A stretch of 36,739 bases of DNA from Gallionella sp. (GTDB lineage: Bacteria > Pseudomonadota > Gammaproteobacteria > Burkholderiales > Gallionellaceae), in the NCBI GenBank assembly GCA_030645955.1, contig JAUSMR010000064.1, positions 1-36,739 of the forward strand, written 5' to 3'. Of this stretch, positions 10,278 through 19,645 are shown one piece after another (position 1 is the stretch's first letter; each line of letters opens with the position of its first letter). Made by a program: the position numbers and the translations under genes. The notes below the pieces were generated by a model. The model saw nothing but the letters and a program-made list of their open reading frames with translations, was not told the origin of the DNA and did not search any database.

Positions 10278-11021
10278 CTACTCCATATACATCCCGCCGT
10301 TTACATGCAGCGTGACGCCGGTGATGTAAGCCGCTCCCGGCCCGGCCAGAAAGGCCACGGCAGCGGCGATATCGGCGGGCTGGCCAAGGCGTTTAAGGGG
10401 GACATGTTCGACCAGTTTGGCGCGCTGCTCTTCGCCCATGCCCTGGGTCATGTCGGTATCGATAAACCCCGGTGCGACGCAGTTTACGGTGATGTTGCGG
10501 CTGCCGATTTCCTGCGCGAGGGATTTGGTGAAGCCCATCATGCCAGCCTTGGAGGCGGCGTAATTAGACTGTCCGGCGTTGCCCATGCTGCCGACCACCG
10601 AGGCGATGCTGATGATGCGCCCGCCTCTGGCTTTCATCATCGCGCGCAGTACGGCGCGGCTGAGGCGGAACACCGACTTGAGGTTGGTCGACAGCACGTC
10701 GTCCCATTCATCGTCGGTCATGCGCGCCAGCAGATTATCGCGGGTGATGCCGGCGTTGTTCACCAGGATCGATATTTCGCCGAACTGCTTGCGCAACTCA
10801 CCCAGCATATTCTCTGTTTGCGCGGTGTCATTGACGTTCAACGCCATACCCGCACCCTTGATACCCGCAGCATCCAGGTATCCGCTGATCGCTTGTGCGC
10901 CTGTATCGCTGGTTGCCGTGCCGATCACCGTTGCGCCCTGCTTGCCCAGTTCCAGCGCAATGGCCAGCCCGATGCCACGGCTGGCTCCGGTCACTAACGC
11001 AATTTGTCCTTGCAGTGTCAT
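10278..11021 (-). CDS. fabG: 3-oxoacyl-ACP reductase
   Basis: This 247-residue short-chain dehydrogenase uses NADPH to reduce the 3-oxoacyl-ACP made by the condensing enzymes. It shows the TGASRGIG cofactor loop (residues 11-18), NNAG (88-91), and the catalytic Ser141, Tyr154 and Lys158 in YAASK. The C-terminus PGAAYITGVTLHVNGGMYM is typical of FabG. It is the last gene of the plsX-fabH-fabD-fabG cluster, 10 bases after fabD. In most proteobacteria acpP and fabF follow; here the next gene on the strand is thrS, behind its own promoter. The assignment to FabG rather than another SDR rests on both sequence and context. Confidence 0.96.
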   Translation of the reverse strand: MTLQGQIALVTGASRGIGLAIALELGKQGATVIGTATSDTGAQAISGYLDAAGIKGAGMALNVNDTAQTENMLGELRKQFGEISILVNNAGITRDNLLARMTDDEWDDVLSTNLKSVFRLSRAVLRAMMKARGGRIISIASVVGSMGNAGQSNYAASKAGMMGFTKSLAQEIGSRNITVNCVAPGFIDTDMTQGMGEEQRAKLVEHVPLKRLGQPADIAAAVAFLAGPGAAYITGVTLHVNGGMYME

Positions 11022-11031
11022 GCCGCGCTCC

Positions 11032-11964
11032 TTATGCGAGTGTAGCCAAAACCAGCTTCAGTGCCTCACCGTCGTTGATGGCTAAGGCCTGCTGGTTGGT
11101 GTCGATGCGTTTGTTCAACCCTGCCAGCACTTTGCCCGGCGCGCATTCGACGTTGTGGGTGATGCCCTGCTTGCCGAATTCCAGCACGGTTTCGACCCAG
11201 CGCACCGGCGAATACAGTTGGCGCACCAGCGCGTCTTTAATTGAGGCTGCATCGGCATAGCTTTTCACATCGGCATTATGCAGCACCGGGATGGCCGGGG
11301 TTTGCACCACGATATTGCCGAGATATTCGCGCAACTGTTCCGCCGCGCCTTTCAGCAATCGGCAATGCGACGGCACGCTCATCGGCAGCATGATGGCGCG
11401 CTTCGCACCTTTGGCCTTGGCCAGTTCCATGCCGCGCTCAACCGCTGCGCGATTACCGGCAATCACCACCTGTGCGGGCGAGTTGTAATTGACCGCTTCC
11501 AGCACTTCGCCCTGAGCGCCCTCGGCACACACCGCACGCACCGTGTCGTCATCCAGGCCGAGGATCGCGGCGATACCGCCCACGCCTTCCGGCACGGCCT
11601 GTTGCATACATTCCGCACGATAGCGCACCAGCGGCAGCGCATCGGCAAAACGCAATGCTCCGGCAGCGACCAGCGCGGTGTATTCGCCAAGGCTGTGCCC
11701 CGCCATCATTGCCGGGGCTGCGCCGTTCTGTGATTGCCAGGCACGGTACACCGCCACGCCTGCAGCCAGCATCACGGGCTGTGTGTTCACCGTGGAGTTT
11801 AAATCGGCATCGCTGCCTTCGGCGACCAGTTGCCACAAGTCTTGTTTCAATACATCGGAAGCTTCGGAGAAAGTGTCGCGCACCGCCGAGAAATCGGCAT
11901 AGCCGTTCATCATGCCGCGCGATTGCGAACCTTGGCCGGGGAATACGAAAGCGAATTTTGTCAT
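11032..11964 (-). CDS. fabD: Malonyl-CoA:ACP transacylase
   Basis: This 310-residue acyltransferase moves malonyl from CoA to acyl carrier protein to supply fatty-acid elongation. The N-terminal FVFPGQGSQSRGM, the nucleophile Ser91 in AGHSLGEYTALVAAG, Arg116 in RYRAECMQ and the catalytic His200 in VPSHCRLL are all in their family positions. The length matches FabD. It lies between fabH and fabG in the usual order. The 120 bases separating it from fabH carry a tandem repeat and hairpin, unlike the tight spacing elsewhere in this cluster. Confidence 0.98.
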   Translation of the reverse strand: MTKFAFVFPGQGSQSRGMMNGYADFSAVRDTFSEASDVLKQDLWQLVAEGSDADLNSTVNTQPVMLAAGVAVYRAWQSQNGAAPAMMAGHSLGEYTALVAAGALRFADALPLVRYRAECMQQAVPEGVGGIAAILGLDDDTVRAVCAEGAQGEVLEAVNYNSPAQVVIAGNRAAVERGMELAKAKGAKRAIMLPMSVPSHCRLLKGAAEQLREYLGNIVVQTPAIPVLHNADVKSYADAASIKDALVRQLYSPVRWVETVLEFGKQGITHNVECAPGKVLAGLNKRIDTNQQALAINDGEALKLVLATLA

Positions 11965-11973
11965 GTTAGAACC

Positions 11974-12068
11974 AGTCGTAAGTTGATAGACGTAAGTCGT
12001 AAGTTGATAGACGTAAGTCGTAAGTTAAAGGCCTGTTTGGTTTTAACTAACAACTTACGTCTTACGTC
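11974..12068. repeat. 21-bp tandem repeat and hairpin between fabH and fabD
   Basis: A 21-base unit (AGTCGTAAGTTGATAGACGTA) occurs at 11974-11994 and 11995-12015, followed by a partial third copy to 12027. The end of the array (12010-12026) can pair with 12052-12068 as a 17-base stem with one mismatch and a loop of about 25 bases. It lies in the intercistronic gap of the fab operon, so it may act as an mRNA structure, or be a mobile or expandable repeat. Confidence 0.85.
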
Positions 12069-12084
12069 TACCAGCTGCATTCAT

Positions 12085-13047
12085 TTACCAGCGTATCAAT
12101 ACGGCACCCCAGGTGAACCCGCCACCCACCGCTTCCAGCAAAATATTTTGCCCGGCCTTGATGCGTCCATCGCGCACAGCGGTGTCCAATGCCAGGGGAA
12201 TCGAAGCCGATGAGGTGTTGCCGTGATGGGCGACGGTGACCACGACATTATCCATGCTCAAGCCAAGCTTCTTTGCGGTGGCTTCCATAATGCGGATATT
12301 GGCCTGATGCGGCACCAGCCAGGCGATGTCGGAACCCTGCAGATTGTTTTCTGCCAGCACTTCCTCGACCACTTCGCTCAGCACCTTGACAGCAAATTTG
12401 AATACTGCCTGCCCGTCCATTTTGATGAACGGATCACCTTGCACTGCGCCGTTGCGGATGTTGCCATCGGCTTTAAGCATGCCGTGATGGCGACCGTCGG
12501 CGTGCAGCTTGCCCGCGACGATGCCCGGTGTTTCGCTGGCTTGCAGGATTACCGCGCCCGCGCCGTCGCCGAACAGCACGCAAGTCGTGCGGTCGGTCCA
12601 GTCCAGCATGCGCGACAGCACTTCCGCGCCAACTACCAGCGCGGTCTTGGACTGCCCGCCGCGTATATACAAATCAGCGGTATTCAGCGCATACACGAAA
12701 CCGCCGCACACTGCCTGAATGTCGAAGGCCGCGCCGCGATTCCTGATGCCGAGCTTGTCCTGCAGGATACAGGCGGTACTGGGAAACATCTTGTCCGGTG
12801 AAGTAGTGGCAACAATCACCAGGTCAATCTCATCCGCGCTGATGCCCGCCGCAGCAATCGCGCGCAGGCTGGCCTGCAAGGCAAGATCGCTGGCCATTTC
12901 ATCGTCTGCTGCGATATGCCGTTCAACAATGCCGCTACGCGACACGATCCAGTCGTGCGAGGTGTCAACGATTTTTTCCAAATCGTAATTGGTCAGCACT
13001 TTGGCGGGCAAATAACTTCCGGTGCCAATGATTTTTGAGTACCTCAC
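12085..13047 (-). CDS. fabH: 3-oxoacyl-ACP synthase III
   Basis: This 320-residue thiolase-fold enzyme starts fatty-acid synthesis by condensing acetyl-CoA with malonyl-ACP. The catalytic triad is present: Cys114 in [11 protein letters not shown], His247 in PHQANIRIM and Asn277 in [11 protein letters not shown]. The C-terminal [13 protein letters not shown] is a family signature. The GTG at 13045-13047 is chosen as start: it gives the normal N-terminus [13 protein letters not shown], is preceded by GGAGG at good spacing, and overlaps the plsX stop (GTGA), indicating coupled translation. An upstream ATG 13 codons earlier would lie inside plsX and adds residues not seen in FabH. Confidence 0.97.
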   Translation of the reverse strand: MRYSKIIGTGSYLPAKVLTNYDLEKIVDTSHDWIVSRSGIVERHIAADDEMASDLALQASLRAIAAAGISADEIDLVIVATTSPDKMFPSTACILQDKLGIRNRGAAFDIQAVCGGFVYALNTADLYIRGGQSKTALVVGAEVLSRMLDWTDRTTCVLFGDGAGAVILQASETPGIVAGKLHADGRHHGMLKADGNIRNGAVQGDPFIKMDGQAVFKFAVKVLSEVVEEVLAENNLQGSDIAWLVPHQANIRIMEATAKKLGLSMDNVVVTVAHHGNTSSASIPLALDTAVRDGRIKAGQNILLEAVGGGFTWGAVLIRW

Positions 13048-14081
13048 GAAACCTCCACTGCTTTTTGCCGATTTGCATGATGCCATTTTTCAATATGCTC
13101 GCTGATATGCTGCAACATGCCGCCGCGCGCTTCTTCGGCGGCGCGTTCAATCGCACAGCGGAAGGCAAAGACATCAGCCGAACCGTGACTCTTCACCACG
13201 ATGCCTTTCAAACCAAGTAAGCTCGCGCCGTTGTAGCGTCGATGATCCAGTCTATGCTTAAAGGCTTTGAGCACCGGCAGGGATACCAGGGCAGCAAGCT
13301 TGGAGAACGCATTGCGACCGAATTCCTCACGCAGGAAACCGCCCATCATTTTGGCCACGCCTTCCGCGGTTTTGAGCGCAACGTTGCCGACGAAACCATC
13401 ACATACCACCACGTCAGTGGTGCCTTTGAAAATATCATCGCCTTCAACGTTACCATAAAAATTCAGGTCGCTGGCTCGCAGCAATTGCGCGGCCTGCTTG
13501 ACCACCTCGTTACCCTTGATGTCTTCGCTGCCGATATTCAGCAGGCCCACCGTAGGGTTAGGTTTGTGCTCCAGCGCGGTGACCAGCGTGGAACCCATCA
13601 AGGCGAATTGCAGCAAGTGCTCGGCGGTGCAATCGGTGTTGGCGCCCAGATCGAGCATGCAAACCTGTCCCTTCCTGGTCGGCAAGTACGAGGCAATCGC
13701 GGGACGATCAATACCGGGGATGGTTTTCAACACGTAGCGCGCCGTCGCCATCAGCGCACCGGTATTACCGGCGCTGACACAGGCTAATGCTTCACCACTT
13801 TTGACCAGATTGATACTGATCCGCATCGAGGAATCTTTCTTGCCACGCAACACGGATTGCGGCGATTCGTCCATGCCCACCACTTCAGTGGCTGGATGAA
13901 TGCGCAAATGAACCCCAATCTTCACACCCAGGGCGTGCAATTCGGTTTCAATTGCATCAGGAATACCCACCAGAACAATGGTATCGTCGGGGAACAATCT
14001 CAGATATTCAACTGCAGCGGGAATGGTGACCGTCGTGCCGTGGTCGCCTCCCATCGCATCTATAGCTAATGTGACATCCAC
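13044..14081 (-). CDS. plsX: Phosphate acyltransferase PlsX
   Basis: PlsX converts acyl-ACP to acyl-phosphate, the acyl donor for PlsY in phospholipid synthesis. The 345-residue product has the N-terminal [13 protein letters not shown], the central [20 protein letters not shown], and [17 protein letters not shown] typical of the family. GTG at 14079-14081 is preferred as start because it gives the family N-terminus and follows an AGGA site; an ATG 16 codons upstream overlaps the terminator-like hairpin region. It is cotranscribed with rpmF upstream and fabH downstream, linking ribosome and membrane synthesis as in many proteobacteria. Confidence 0.97.
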   Translation of the reverse strand: MDVTLAIDAMGGDHGTTVTIPAAVEYLRLFPDDTIVLVGIPDAIETELHALGVKIGVHLRIHPATEVVGMDESPQSVLRGKKDSSMRISINLVKSGEALACVSAGNTGALMATARYVLKTIPGIDRPAIASYLPTRKGQVCMLDLGANTDCTAEHLLQFALMGSTLVTALEHKPNPTVGLLNIGSEDIKGNEVVKQAAQLLRASDLNFYGNVEGDDIFKGTTDVVVCDGFVGNVALKTAEGVAKMMGGFLREEFGRNAFSKLAALVSLPVLKAFKHRLDHRRYNGASLLGLKGIVVKSHGSADVFAFRCAIERAAEEARGGMLQHISEHIEKWHHANRQKAVEVS

Positions 14082-14114
14082 TAAGCGGTCCTCAGGGTGA
14101 GTGACAGAAAAGAA

Positions 14115-14145
14115 AACGCAGCCGACCATAATGATCGGCTGCGTT
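14115..14145 (-). terminator. Hairpin terminator after rpmF
   Basis: There are perfect 11-base arms (AACGCAGCCGA / TCGGCTGCGTT) with a nine-base loop, followed on the minus strand by TTTTCTTTTC. It can end or attenuate transcription between rpmF and plsX, so the ribosomal protein could be made in excess over the lipid enzymes. Confidence 0.8.
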
Positions 14146-14155
14146 AATTAGAAGC

Positions 14156-14335
14156 TTATTCGCCCTTGATCTTGACTACCTTCTTACCGCGGTAAAAGCC
14201 GCTTGGGCTGATGTGGTGACGCAAATGGTTTTCGCCCGTGGTTGGCTCAACCGCCAGTGCCGGGTTAGTCAAAAAATCGTGGGCTCGGTGCATACCACGT
14301 TTGGATGCGGACTTTTTATTCTGTTGAACTGCCAT
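14156..14335 (-). CDS. rpmF: 50S ribosomal protein L32
   Basis: This 59-residue gene encodes [20 protein letters not shown], then [20 protein letters not shown] and [19 protein letters not shown], a full-length L32 of the type lacking the zinc-binding cysteines. It follows yceD by 14 bases and precedes plsX, the conserved yceD-rpmF-plsX order. A hairpin terminator separates it from plsX. Confidence 0.98.
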   Translation of the reverse strand: MAVQQNKKSASKRGMHRAHDFLTNPALAVEPTTGENHLRHHISPSGFYRGKKVVKIKGE

Positions 14336-14349
14336 GTTAATACTCCTGA

Positions 14350-14859
14350 TTAATTACGCTTCAATTTCGCTAAAACCGCAAAAGGATGCTGCTCTTCTTC
14401 CCGTGCGTTCTCGCTCTCTGTCGCCTGGCAAGCCCCCAACTCATGTTTGGGCGCGATTGGCAGGCTTAACAAAATCTCTTCTTCCAGCAGACCCAGCACA
14501 TCCAGGTGCGCATCGGCCAAAATGCTGTCGAACTCTTCTTCCTCACCGCCTGCAACGTTATCATCCAGCGCATCCAGACTTTCCTGGTCGCGCAGCAACA
14601 AGCGTGTATCAAGCTGCACCGCATAGTCCAATCCCTTCAGACAGCGCTGGCAACGCAACTGACAGCTTCCGGCTATACTGACATCCAGCGATGGATTACC
14701 CAGCTTATCCACAACACCCTGTACTGTGTAGCTCAAAACTCCGTGCGGATTTCCCAGCACATCCAGCAAACGCGGCAGCTCGGCAATCGGCACTTCACCA
14801 TATATTTTCTGTCCATTTCTGGCAAAATCCAAGCTATCGATGAAAGGCCGTGCATGCAT
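14350..14859 (-). CDS. yceD: YceD/DUF177 family protein (23S rRNA accumulation)
   Basis: This 169-residue protein of the DUF177 family is present with rpmF across bacteria. In E. coli and plants family members are linked to 23S rRNA accumulation. A CxxxCxxC cluster (CQLRCQRCL, residues about 67-75) and the acidic GGEEEEFD stretch followed by [21 protein letters not shown] are the typical features. It starts a minus-strand operon; the maf gene begins 57 bases away on the other strand, so the divergent promoters must overlap or lie back to back in that gap. Confidence 0.92.
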   Translation of the reverse strand: MHARPFIDSLDFARNGQKIYGEVPIAELPRLLDVLGNPHGVLSYTVQGVVDKLGNPSLDVSIAGSCQLRCQRCLKGLDYAVQLDTRLLLRDQESLDALDDNVAGGEEEEFDSILADAHLDVLGLLEEEILLSLPIAPKHELGACQATESENAREEEQHPFAVLAKLKRN

Positions 14860-14915
14860 AAGGCGCGCATGATATATTTTTCGCCGCTTTCTGTCAAAAA
14901 TCCTAAGGAATATCT

Positions 14916-15500
14916 TTGAGTTACCCTTTGCTTGTCCTGGCCTCCACCTCCATTTACCGCAGCGAACTGCTCAAACGGCTGCAGCTCCCTTTTGAGACCG
15001 CCGCGCCCAATGTAGATGAAACGCCCTTGCCGCACGAATCTGCACACGCCACTTCGGTGCGCCTCGCGCAGGAAAAAGCCCGTGCAGTAGCCGGCTGTTA
15101 TCCTGACGCGCTGATTATCGGCTCCGATCAGGTCGCGCTACTGGAAGGACAACAACTCGGCAAGCCGCACACCCACGACAACGCGGTCAGGCAATTACGC
15201 GCCATGCGCGGCAAGACCACTTGTTTTTATACTGCGCTGGCGCTGTTAAACAGCAAGACTGGCGATATGCAAACCCAAGTCGCGGAAAATTACGTCACGC
15301 TACGCGACCTCAGCGATGACGAGATCGAAGGCTACTTGCTCAAGGAACAGCCCTATCACTGTGCTGGCAGTGCGAAATCAGAAGGCATGGGCATCGCGCT
15401 GATGAGCCGGATGGCCGGCGACGATCCGAACGCATTAATCGGCCTGCCGTTGATCCTGCTGGTCGAAATGCTGCGCCGCGAAAACATCTTTCTGTTTTAG
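14916..15500 (+). CDS. Maf/YceF-type nucleotide pyrophosphatase
   Basis: This 194-residue Maf-family protein hydrolyses non-canonical or modified nucleoside triphosphates (house-cleaning). The signature [21 protein letters not shown] opens the protein, DET follows in [10 protein letters not shown], and [20 protein letters not shown] carries the catalytic aspartate region. The closing segment [14 protein letters not shown] is typical of the YceF subgroup, which acts on m7GTP. Translation begins at TTG (14916-14918), with AAGGA six bases upstream; no ATG fits the family N-terminus. It is likely co-transcribed with the methyltransferase two bases downstream. Confidence 0.93.
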   Translation: MSYPLLVLASTSIYRSELLKRLQLPFETAAPNVDETPLPHESAHATSVRLAQEKARAVAGCYPDALIIGSDQVALLEGQQLGKPHTHDNAVRQLRAMRGKTTCFYTALALLNSKTGDMQTQVAENYVTLRDLSDDEIEGYLLKEQPYHCAGSAKSEGMGIALMSRMAGDDPNALIGLPLILLVEMLRRENIFLF

Positions 15501-15502
15501 CC

Positions 15503-16252
15503 ATGACCACCAAGACAGCTGTTTTAACCATGACGACCAGTCCGGGCACGCTTTACCTGATTCCCTGCACGCTGGGCGATACCCCCGCCGAACAGGTATT
15601 GCCGCAACACGTCATCGACGTGGCGCGCAAGCTGCGGCATTTCGTGGTGGAGCAACCCAAGGCCGCGCGGCAATTCCTGTCCGCGCTCAAACCCGAACAG
15701 CCTATCCAGACGCTGCACTTTTCCAGCCTCAATGAACACACCGAACCCAAGGAATTAGCCGGGCTACTCGCGCCGCTATTGTCGGGGCAGGATGTCGGCA
15801 TTATTTCCGAGGCAGGCTGTCCGGGCATCGCCGACCCCGGTGCCGATCTGGTGAACCTGGCACACCGGCATGACATTCGCGTCGTGCCACTGGTCGGCCC
15901 CTCCTCCATCCTGCTGGCGCTGATGGCATCCGGACTGAATGGCCAATGCTTTGCCTTCCACGGCTACCTGCCCATCGAAAATGCGGAAAGAAAAGCAGCG
16001 ATTATGGCGCTGGAAGCCGAATCCACACGGCGCAGGCAAACTCAGTTGTTCATCGAAACACCCTACCGCAATGAAAAGATGTTCGGCGCTTTGCTCGCCA
16101 ACTGCCGCCCGCAAACGCAGCTGTGTGTGGCCACGGACATCACTTTGCCTGGTGAACAAATCCGGACGCGTTCCATTGCGCAATGGAAATTGCAGCTCGC
16201 GCCGCAATTAAACAAGCGTCCGAGCCTGTTCCTGCTACTCGGGACAAGTTAA
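15503..16252 (+). CDS. SAM-dependent methyltransferase, tetrapyrrole-methylase fold
   Basis: This 249-residue protein has the tetrapyrrole (corrin/porphyrin) methylase fold. It resembles RsmI, which methylates the 2'-OH of C1402 of 16S rRNA, but looks like a divergent paralogue. Visible are GTLYLIPCTLGD at the N-terminus, the ISEAGCPGIADPGADLVNLAH loop (the RsmI-type SDAGxPxxxDPG motif), VVPLVGPSSILLALMASG and FIETPYRNEKMF. In betaproteobacteria this gene often sits beside maf. The substrate is not established from sequence. Two in-frame ATGs (15503 and 15530) lie in a 27-base near-duplication; neither has a clear Shine-Dalgarno site. Confidence 0.88.
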   Translation: MTTKTAVLTMTTSPGTLYLIPCTLGDTPAEQVLPQHVIDVARKLRHFVVEQPKAARQFLSALKPEQPIQTLHFSSLNEHTEPKELAGLLAPLLSGQDVGIISEAGCPGIADPGADLVNLAHRHDIRVVPLVGPSSILLALMASGLNGQCFAFHGYLPIENAERKAAIMALEAESTRRRQTQLFIETPYRNEKMFGALLANCRPQTQLCVATDITLPGEQIRTRSIAQWKLQLAPQLNKRPSLFLLLGTS

Positions 16253-16257
16253 TTTAG

Positions 16258-16286
16258 TTGCTCAAAAAGCTGCTTTCTGGTATTAA
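16258..16286 (+). promoter_or_regulatory. Probable dksA promoter
   Basis: TTGCTC (16258-16263) and TATTAA (16281-16286) are separated by 17 bases, about 35 bases before the dksA start. This suggests dksA has its own promoter after the methyltransferase gene. Confidence 0.55.
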
Positions 16287-16321
16287 AGCGGACTTTAATT
16301 TTATCCCGTTGGAGAAGTGCA

Positions 16322-16744
16322 ATGCCGGAACAGTCACATAAACCCGTCGTCCCTTACAAAGCCAAGAAGGGCGAGGCATACATGAACCCCAAGCAACTCG
16401 ATCATTTTCGCCAGATCATGAACGACATCAAGGCCGGCCTGGGTAAGGATATCGACCGCACCGTTCACACCATGCAGGACGAGGCAACAGTATTCGCCGA
16501 CCCGAATGACCGCGCCACACAAGAGTCGGACATGGGCCTGGAACTGCGCAACCGCGACCGCGAACGCAAGCTCATCAAAAAGATCAATGAAATGCTCGCC
16601 AAGATTGATGCGGGTGAATATGGCTACTGCGATAATTGCGGTGTCGAGATTGGCTTAAGCCGTCTGGAAGCACGGCCAACTGCCACCCTCTGCATCGACT
16701 GCAAGACTCTGGACGAGATTCGCGAGAAACAGGTAGCGAAATAA
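16322..16744 (+). CDS. dksA: RNA polymerase-binding transcription factor DksA
   Basis: This 140-residue DksA binds in the RNA polymerase secondary channel and, with ppGpp, represses rRNA and activates amino-acid promoters. The coiled-coil tip carries the functional acidic residues in FADPNDRATQESD, followed by the conserved LELRNRDRERKLIKKI helix. A four-cysteine zinc finger is complete (CDNCG and CIDC). It therefore looks like a canonical DksA rather than a cysteine-poor or TraR-like version. The ATG has GGAG seven bases upstream. A strong terminator follows about 220 bases after the stop. Confidence 0.97.
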   Translation: MPEQSHKPVVPYKAKKGEAYMNPKQLDHFRQIMNDIKAGLGKDIDRTVHTMQDEATVFADPNDRATQESDMGLELRNRDRERKLIKKINEMLAKIDAGEYGYCDNCGVEIGLSRLEARPTATLCIDCKTLDEIREKQVAK

Positions 16745-16960
16745 CATTTCGCCAACTGCTTTCGGTGAAGGCATAACCTTCAGGTTATGCCGAAGTATTG
16801 TGCGTTCTACGCTCCGTTGCTATCTGGTGCATAGAATGCACCCTACGAATTTATGAATACGACCAATCAACGATCAAATCGATCGTGGCATGTAATGGAT
16901 TATTAATGCACTATTGAAGTAGAAATGGAATAACGGGTCGCCAAGTAACCGTTATCGAGC
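16745..16960. repeat. Intergenic region with small palindromes
   Basis: There is no gene here. Two hairpins are visible: GCATAACCTTCAGGTTATGC at 16771-16790 with outer arms TTCGG/CCGAA, and GGTGCATAGAATGCACC at 16826-16842 followed by CTACG. The second resembles the other GGGxx..CCTACG intergenic palindromes in this window and may be part of a dispersed repeat family. The rest is AT-rich with no signal I can name. Confidence 0.55.
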
Positions 16961-17000
16961 AACAAAAAAGCCCCGCCATAAATCTGCGGGGCTTTTTGTT
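16961..17000. terminator. Bidirectional rho-independent terminator
   Basis: AACAAAAA-GCCCCGC, a nine-base loop and GCGGGGC-TTTTTGTT form a stem that has a T-run on both strands. It ends dksA transcription rightward and pnp transcription leftward. Confidence 0.95.
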
Positions 17001-17013
17001 GAACGAACGCGGC

Positions 17014-19122
17014 TTACTCGTGAGCTGTGGCTGCCTCCGGTGCAGGCAGCAATACCTTCATGCTCAGCTTCATACGCCCCTTGTCGTCGACTTCCAGCAC
17101 CTTCACGCGCACAACCTGGCCTTCCTTGAGGTGATCCGACACGCTGTTGACGCGTTCATGGGCAATCTGGGAGATATGTAACAGGCCGTCCTTGCCCGGC
17201 AAAATATTCACCAATGCGCCAAAGTCGAGCAGCTTGACCACCGGACCCTCGTAAATCTTGCCTACTTCGACATCTGCCACGATATCCTCGATGCGTTTCC
17301 TGGCCAGATTGCCGGCATCGCCATTCACGCAGGCGATAGTGATGTTGCCGCTGTCGTCGATGTCGATGGTCGTGCCGGTTTCTTCGGTCAAGGCACGGAT
17401 TACCGCACCGCCTTTGCCGATCACATCGCGGATTTTTTCCGGATTGATCTTCATCTTGATCATGCGCGGCGCAAAATCAGACACTTCGGTGCGCGCCTGC
17501 GGCACGGCTTGCTTCATCAAACCGAGAATATGCATGCGGCCTTCGCGGGCCTGAACCAGCGCAGCCTGCATGATGTCGCGGGTGATGCCGTTGATCTTGA
17601 TGTCCATTTGCAGCGCGGTGATACCGGTCTCAGAACCGGCAACCTTGAAGTCCATATCGCCCAGGTGATCTTCATCGCCGAGAATATCGGTCAGCACCGC
17701 GAAGCGGTTGCCTTCCTTGATCAGGCCCATGGCGATACCCGCCACATGCGCCTTGAGCGGCACGCCTGCATCCAGCATCGACAAACAGCCGCCGCATACC
17801 GAAGCCATCGAGCTGGATCCGTTCGACTCGGTGATTTCCGACACCACGCGGATCGCATAACCGAAATCCTCTTCGCTGGGCAGCACCGCAACCAGCGCGC
17901 GCTTGGCCAAACGGCCATGGCCGATTTCGCGGCGCTTGGGCGTGCCCACACGGCCGGTTTCACCGGTGGAATAAGGCGGGAAATTGTAGTGCAGCATGAA
18001 GCGGTCGATATATTCGCCTTGCAGCGCGTCCACTTTTTGCGCATCGCGCATACTGCCCAGAGTCGCCACCACGATGGCTTGTGTTTCGCCGCGGGTGAAC
18101 AACGAGGAACCGTGGGTGCGCGGCAATACACCATTGCGGATGGTGATCGGGCGCACGGTGCGGGTATCACGGCCATCAATGCGCGGCTCGCCGCTGAGGA
18201 TTTGCCCGCGCACGATTTTGGCTTCCAGCGCGCTGAACAAATCATTGATGTGGTTCTTATGGATGGCCGCCACTTCCGGCGACATTGCCGCCATTACTTT
18301 ATCGCGTATCGCCGCCACCGCATCGGTGCGCGCCTGCTTGGAACGGATCGCATAGGCTTGTTGCAGCGGAGCGTCGGCCAGTTCGGCAATCTGCGCAATC
18401 AAGGCTTCGTCCTTGGCCGGTGCAGTCCAATCCCAGGCAGGCGCGCCGACTGCATCGGCCATCTCATTGATCGCCTGAATCACCACCTGCATCTGCTCGT
18501 GGCCGAACATCACCGCGCCCAGCATGATTTCTTCAGACAACTGCTGCGCTTCTGATTCCACCATTTGCACTGCGCGCTCGGTACCGGCAACCACCAGATC
18601 CATTTGCGAAGTCAACAATTCCGTCGCAGTCGGGTTGAGCAGGTATTGACCGTTGACATAACCCACGCGCGCCGCGGCTATCGGGCCATCGAACGGAATG
18701 CCGGACAATGCCAGCGCGGCAGACGCGCCGATCATCGCGGGAATATCGGAATCGATTTCGCTATCCGAAGACATTACCGTCGCGACGATCTGTACTTCGT
18801 TGTAAAAACTTTCCGGGAACAGCGGGCGCAGCGGGCGATCGATCAAACGGCAAGTCAGAATTTCCTTCTCGCTCGGGCGGCCTTCGCGCTTGAAGAAACT
18901 GCCGGGGATCTTGCCCGCAGCGTATGTTTTTTCCTGGTAATCCACAGTGAGCGGGAAAAAATCCTGTTCAGGCTTGGCATCTTTCCTGCCGACCACCGTG
19001 ACCAGCACCATGGTGTCGTCCAGGCTGACCATCACCGCACCGCTGGCCTGGCGGGCGATTTCACCGGTTTCCAGCGTGAGCTGGTGATTGCCGAACGCTA
19101 TAGTTTTTTTATAATGACTCAA
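17014..19122 (-). CDS. pnp: Polyribonucleotide nucleotidyltransferase
   Basis: This 702-residue PNPase degrades RNA 3' to 5' with phosphate, as a trimer and as a degradosome component. There are two RNase PH-like domains, the second with the catalytic region ([18 protein letters not shown]), separated by a helical domain. A KH domain ([20 protein letters not shown]) and an S1 domain ([33 protein letters not shown]) bind RNA. The start is the TTG at 19120-19122, giving [10 protein letters not shown] and preceded by GAGAGG six bases upstream; the frame extends 11 codons further to another start, but without family similarity. It is downstream of rpsO as in most proteobacteria. Confidence 0.97.
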   Translation of the reverse strand: MSHYKKTIAFGNHQLTLETGEIARQASGAVMVSLDDTMVLVTVVGRKDAKPEQDFFPLTVDYQEKTYAAGKIPGSFFKREGRPSEKEILTCRLIDRPLRPLFPESFYNEVQIVATVMSSDSEIDSDIPAMIGASAALALSGIPFDGPIAAARVGYVNGQYLLNPTATELLTSQMDLVVAGTERAVQMVESEAQQLSEEIMLGAVMFGHEQMQVVIQAINEMADAVGAPAWDWTAPAKDEALIAQIAELADAPLQQAYAIRSKQARTDAVAAIRDKVMAAMSPEVAAIHKNHINDLFSALEAKIVRGQILSGEPRIDGRDTRTVRPITIRNGVLPRTHGSSLFTRGETQAIVVATLGSMRDAQKVDALQGEYIDRFMLHYNFPPYSTGETGRVGTPKRREIGHGRLAKRALVAVLPSEEDFGYAIRVVSEITESNGSSSMASVCGGCLSMLDAGVPLKAHVAGIAMGLIKEGNRFAVLTDILGDEDHLGDMDFKVAGSETGITALQMDIKINGITRDIMQAALVQAREGRMHILGLMKQAVPQARTEVSDFAPRMIKMKINPEKIRDVIGKGGAVIRALTEETGTTIDIDDSGNITIACVNGDAGNLARKRIEDIVADVEVGKIYEGPVVKLLDFGALVNILPGKDGLLHISQIAHERVNSVSDHLKEGQVVRVKVLEVDDKGRMKLSMKVLLPAPEAATAHE

Positions 19123-19187
19123 GATAGACCTCTCTGTGAATAGCACGCCGCGCAACCGCGCCGCGCGAATTGAAATGACAAAACAAC

Positions 19188-19209
19188 ACGGGCCGCATAA
19201 GCGACCCGT
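19188..19209 (-). terminator. Terminator or processing hairpin between rpsO and pnp
   Basis: ACGGGTCGC, loop TTAT and GCGGCCCGT form a nine-base stem (one G-U pair) followed on the minus strand by GTTGTTTTG. It sits where E. coli has the rpsO terminator and the RNase III site that control pnp. Confidence 0.75.
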
Positions 19210-19222
19210 TGGGTACCATCTG

Positions 19223-19492
19223 TTACTTGCGGATTTCCAAGCGCTGGATCAGCGCGCGATAACCCGCGTCATTCTTGCTCTTGAGGTAATCGAGCAGCTT
19301 GCGGCGGCGGCTCACCAATCGCAGCAGGCCGCGACGGGAATGGTGATCCTTGACATTTTCCTTGAAATGATCGGTCAGATAAGTGATGCGTGCAGTGATC
19401 AATGCCACTTGCACTTCGGGGGAACCGGTATCGCTCTTGGCGCGTTGAAAGTCGGTCACGATTTGCGCTTTTTGCGCGGCGGTAATTGCCAT
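19223..19492 (-). CDS. rpsO: 30S ribosomal protein S15
   Basis: This is an 89-residue S15 with the standard sequence: [40 protein letters not shown] and [20 protein letters not shown]. It binds the 16S central domain early in 30S assembly and makes an intersubunit bridge. The length is exactly normal. A strong AGGAGAG site precedes the ATG, and a possible promoter lies about 30-60 bases upstream. It is the first gene of rpsO-pnp. Confidence 0.98.
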   Translation of the reverse strand: MAITAAQKAQIVTDFQRAKSDTGSPEVQVALITARITYLTDHFKENVKDHHSRRGLLRLVSRRRKLLDYLKSKNDAGYRALIQRLEIRK

Positions 19493-19521
19493 TTGTTTTA
19501 CTCTCCTAAAAAAAGTGCCGC

Positions 19522-19551
19522 ATTCTACCCTTTAACGGGGGTGTTGCTCAA
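19522..19551 (-). promoter_or_regulatory. Possible promoter for rpsO-pnp
   Basis: On the minus strand TTGAGC (19546-19551) and TAGAAT (19522-19527) are 18 bases apart, about 30 bases before the rpsO start. The -35 is a moderate match. Confidence 0.45.
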
Positions 19552-19645
19552 CCCCAATATTTTGCGCCGAATCAGCCTGACTTTGCTCAGAATCGGCTTG
19601 TGCGGCCTGTTTTGCCACGCCGGACAACAGTCTTTCCGGGTCGAT

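Noticed and set aside
13048..13086. Upstream ATG extension of fabH
   Set aside because: It would overlap plsX by 40 bases and add residues absent from FabH; the GTG with a GGAGG site fits better.
17509..18555. 348-codon plus-strand frame opposite pnp
   Set aside because: Shadow of the intact PNPase gene; the product is rich in His, Arg and Gln and resembles no family.
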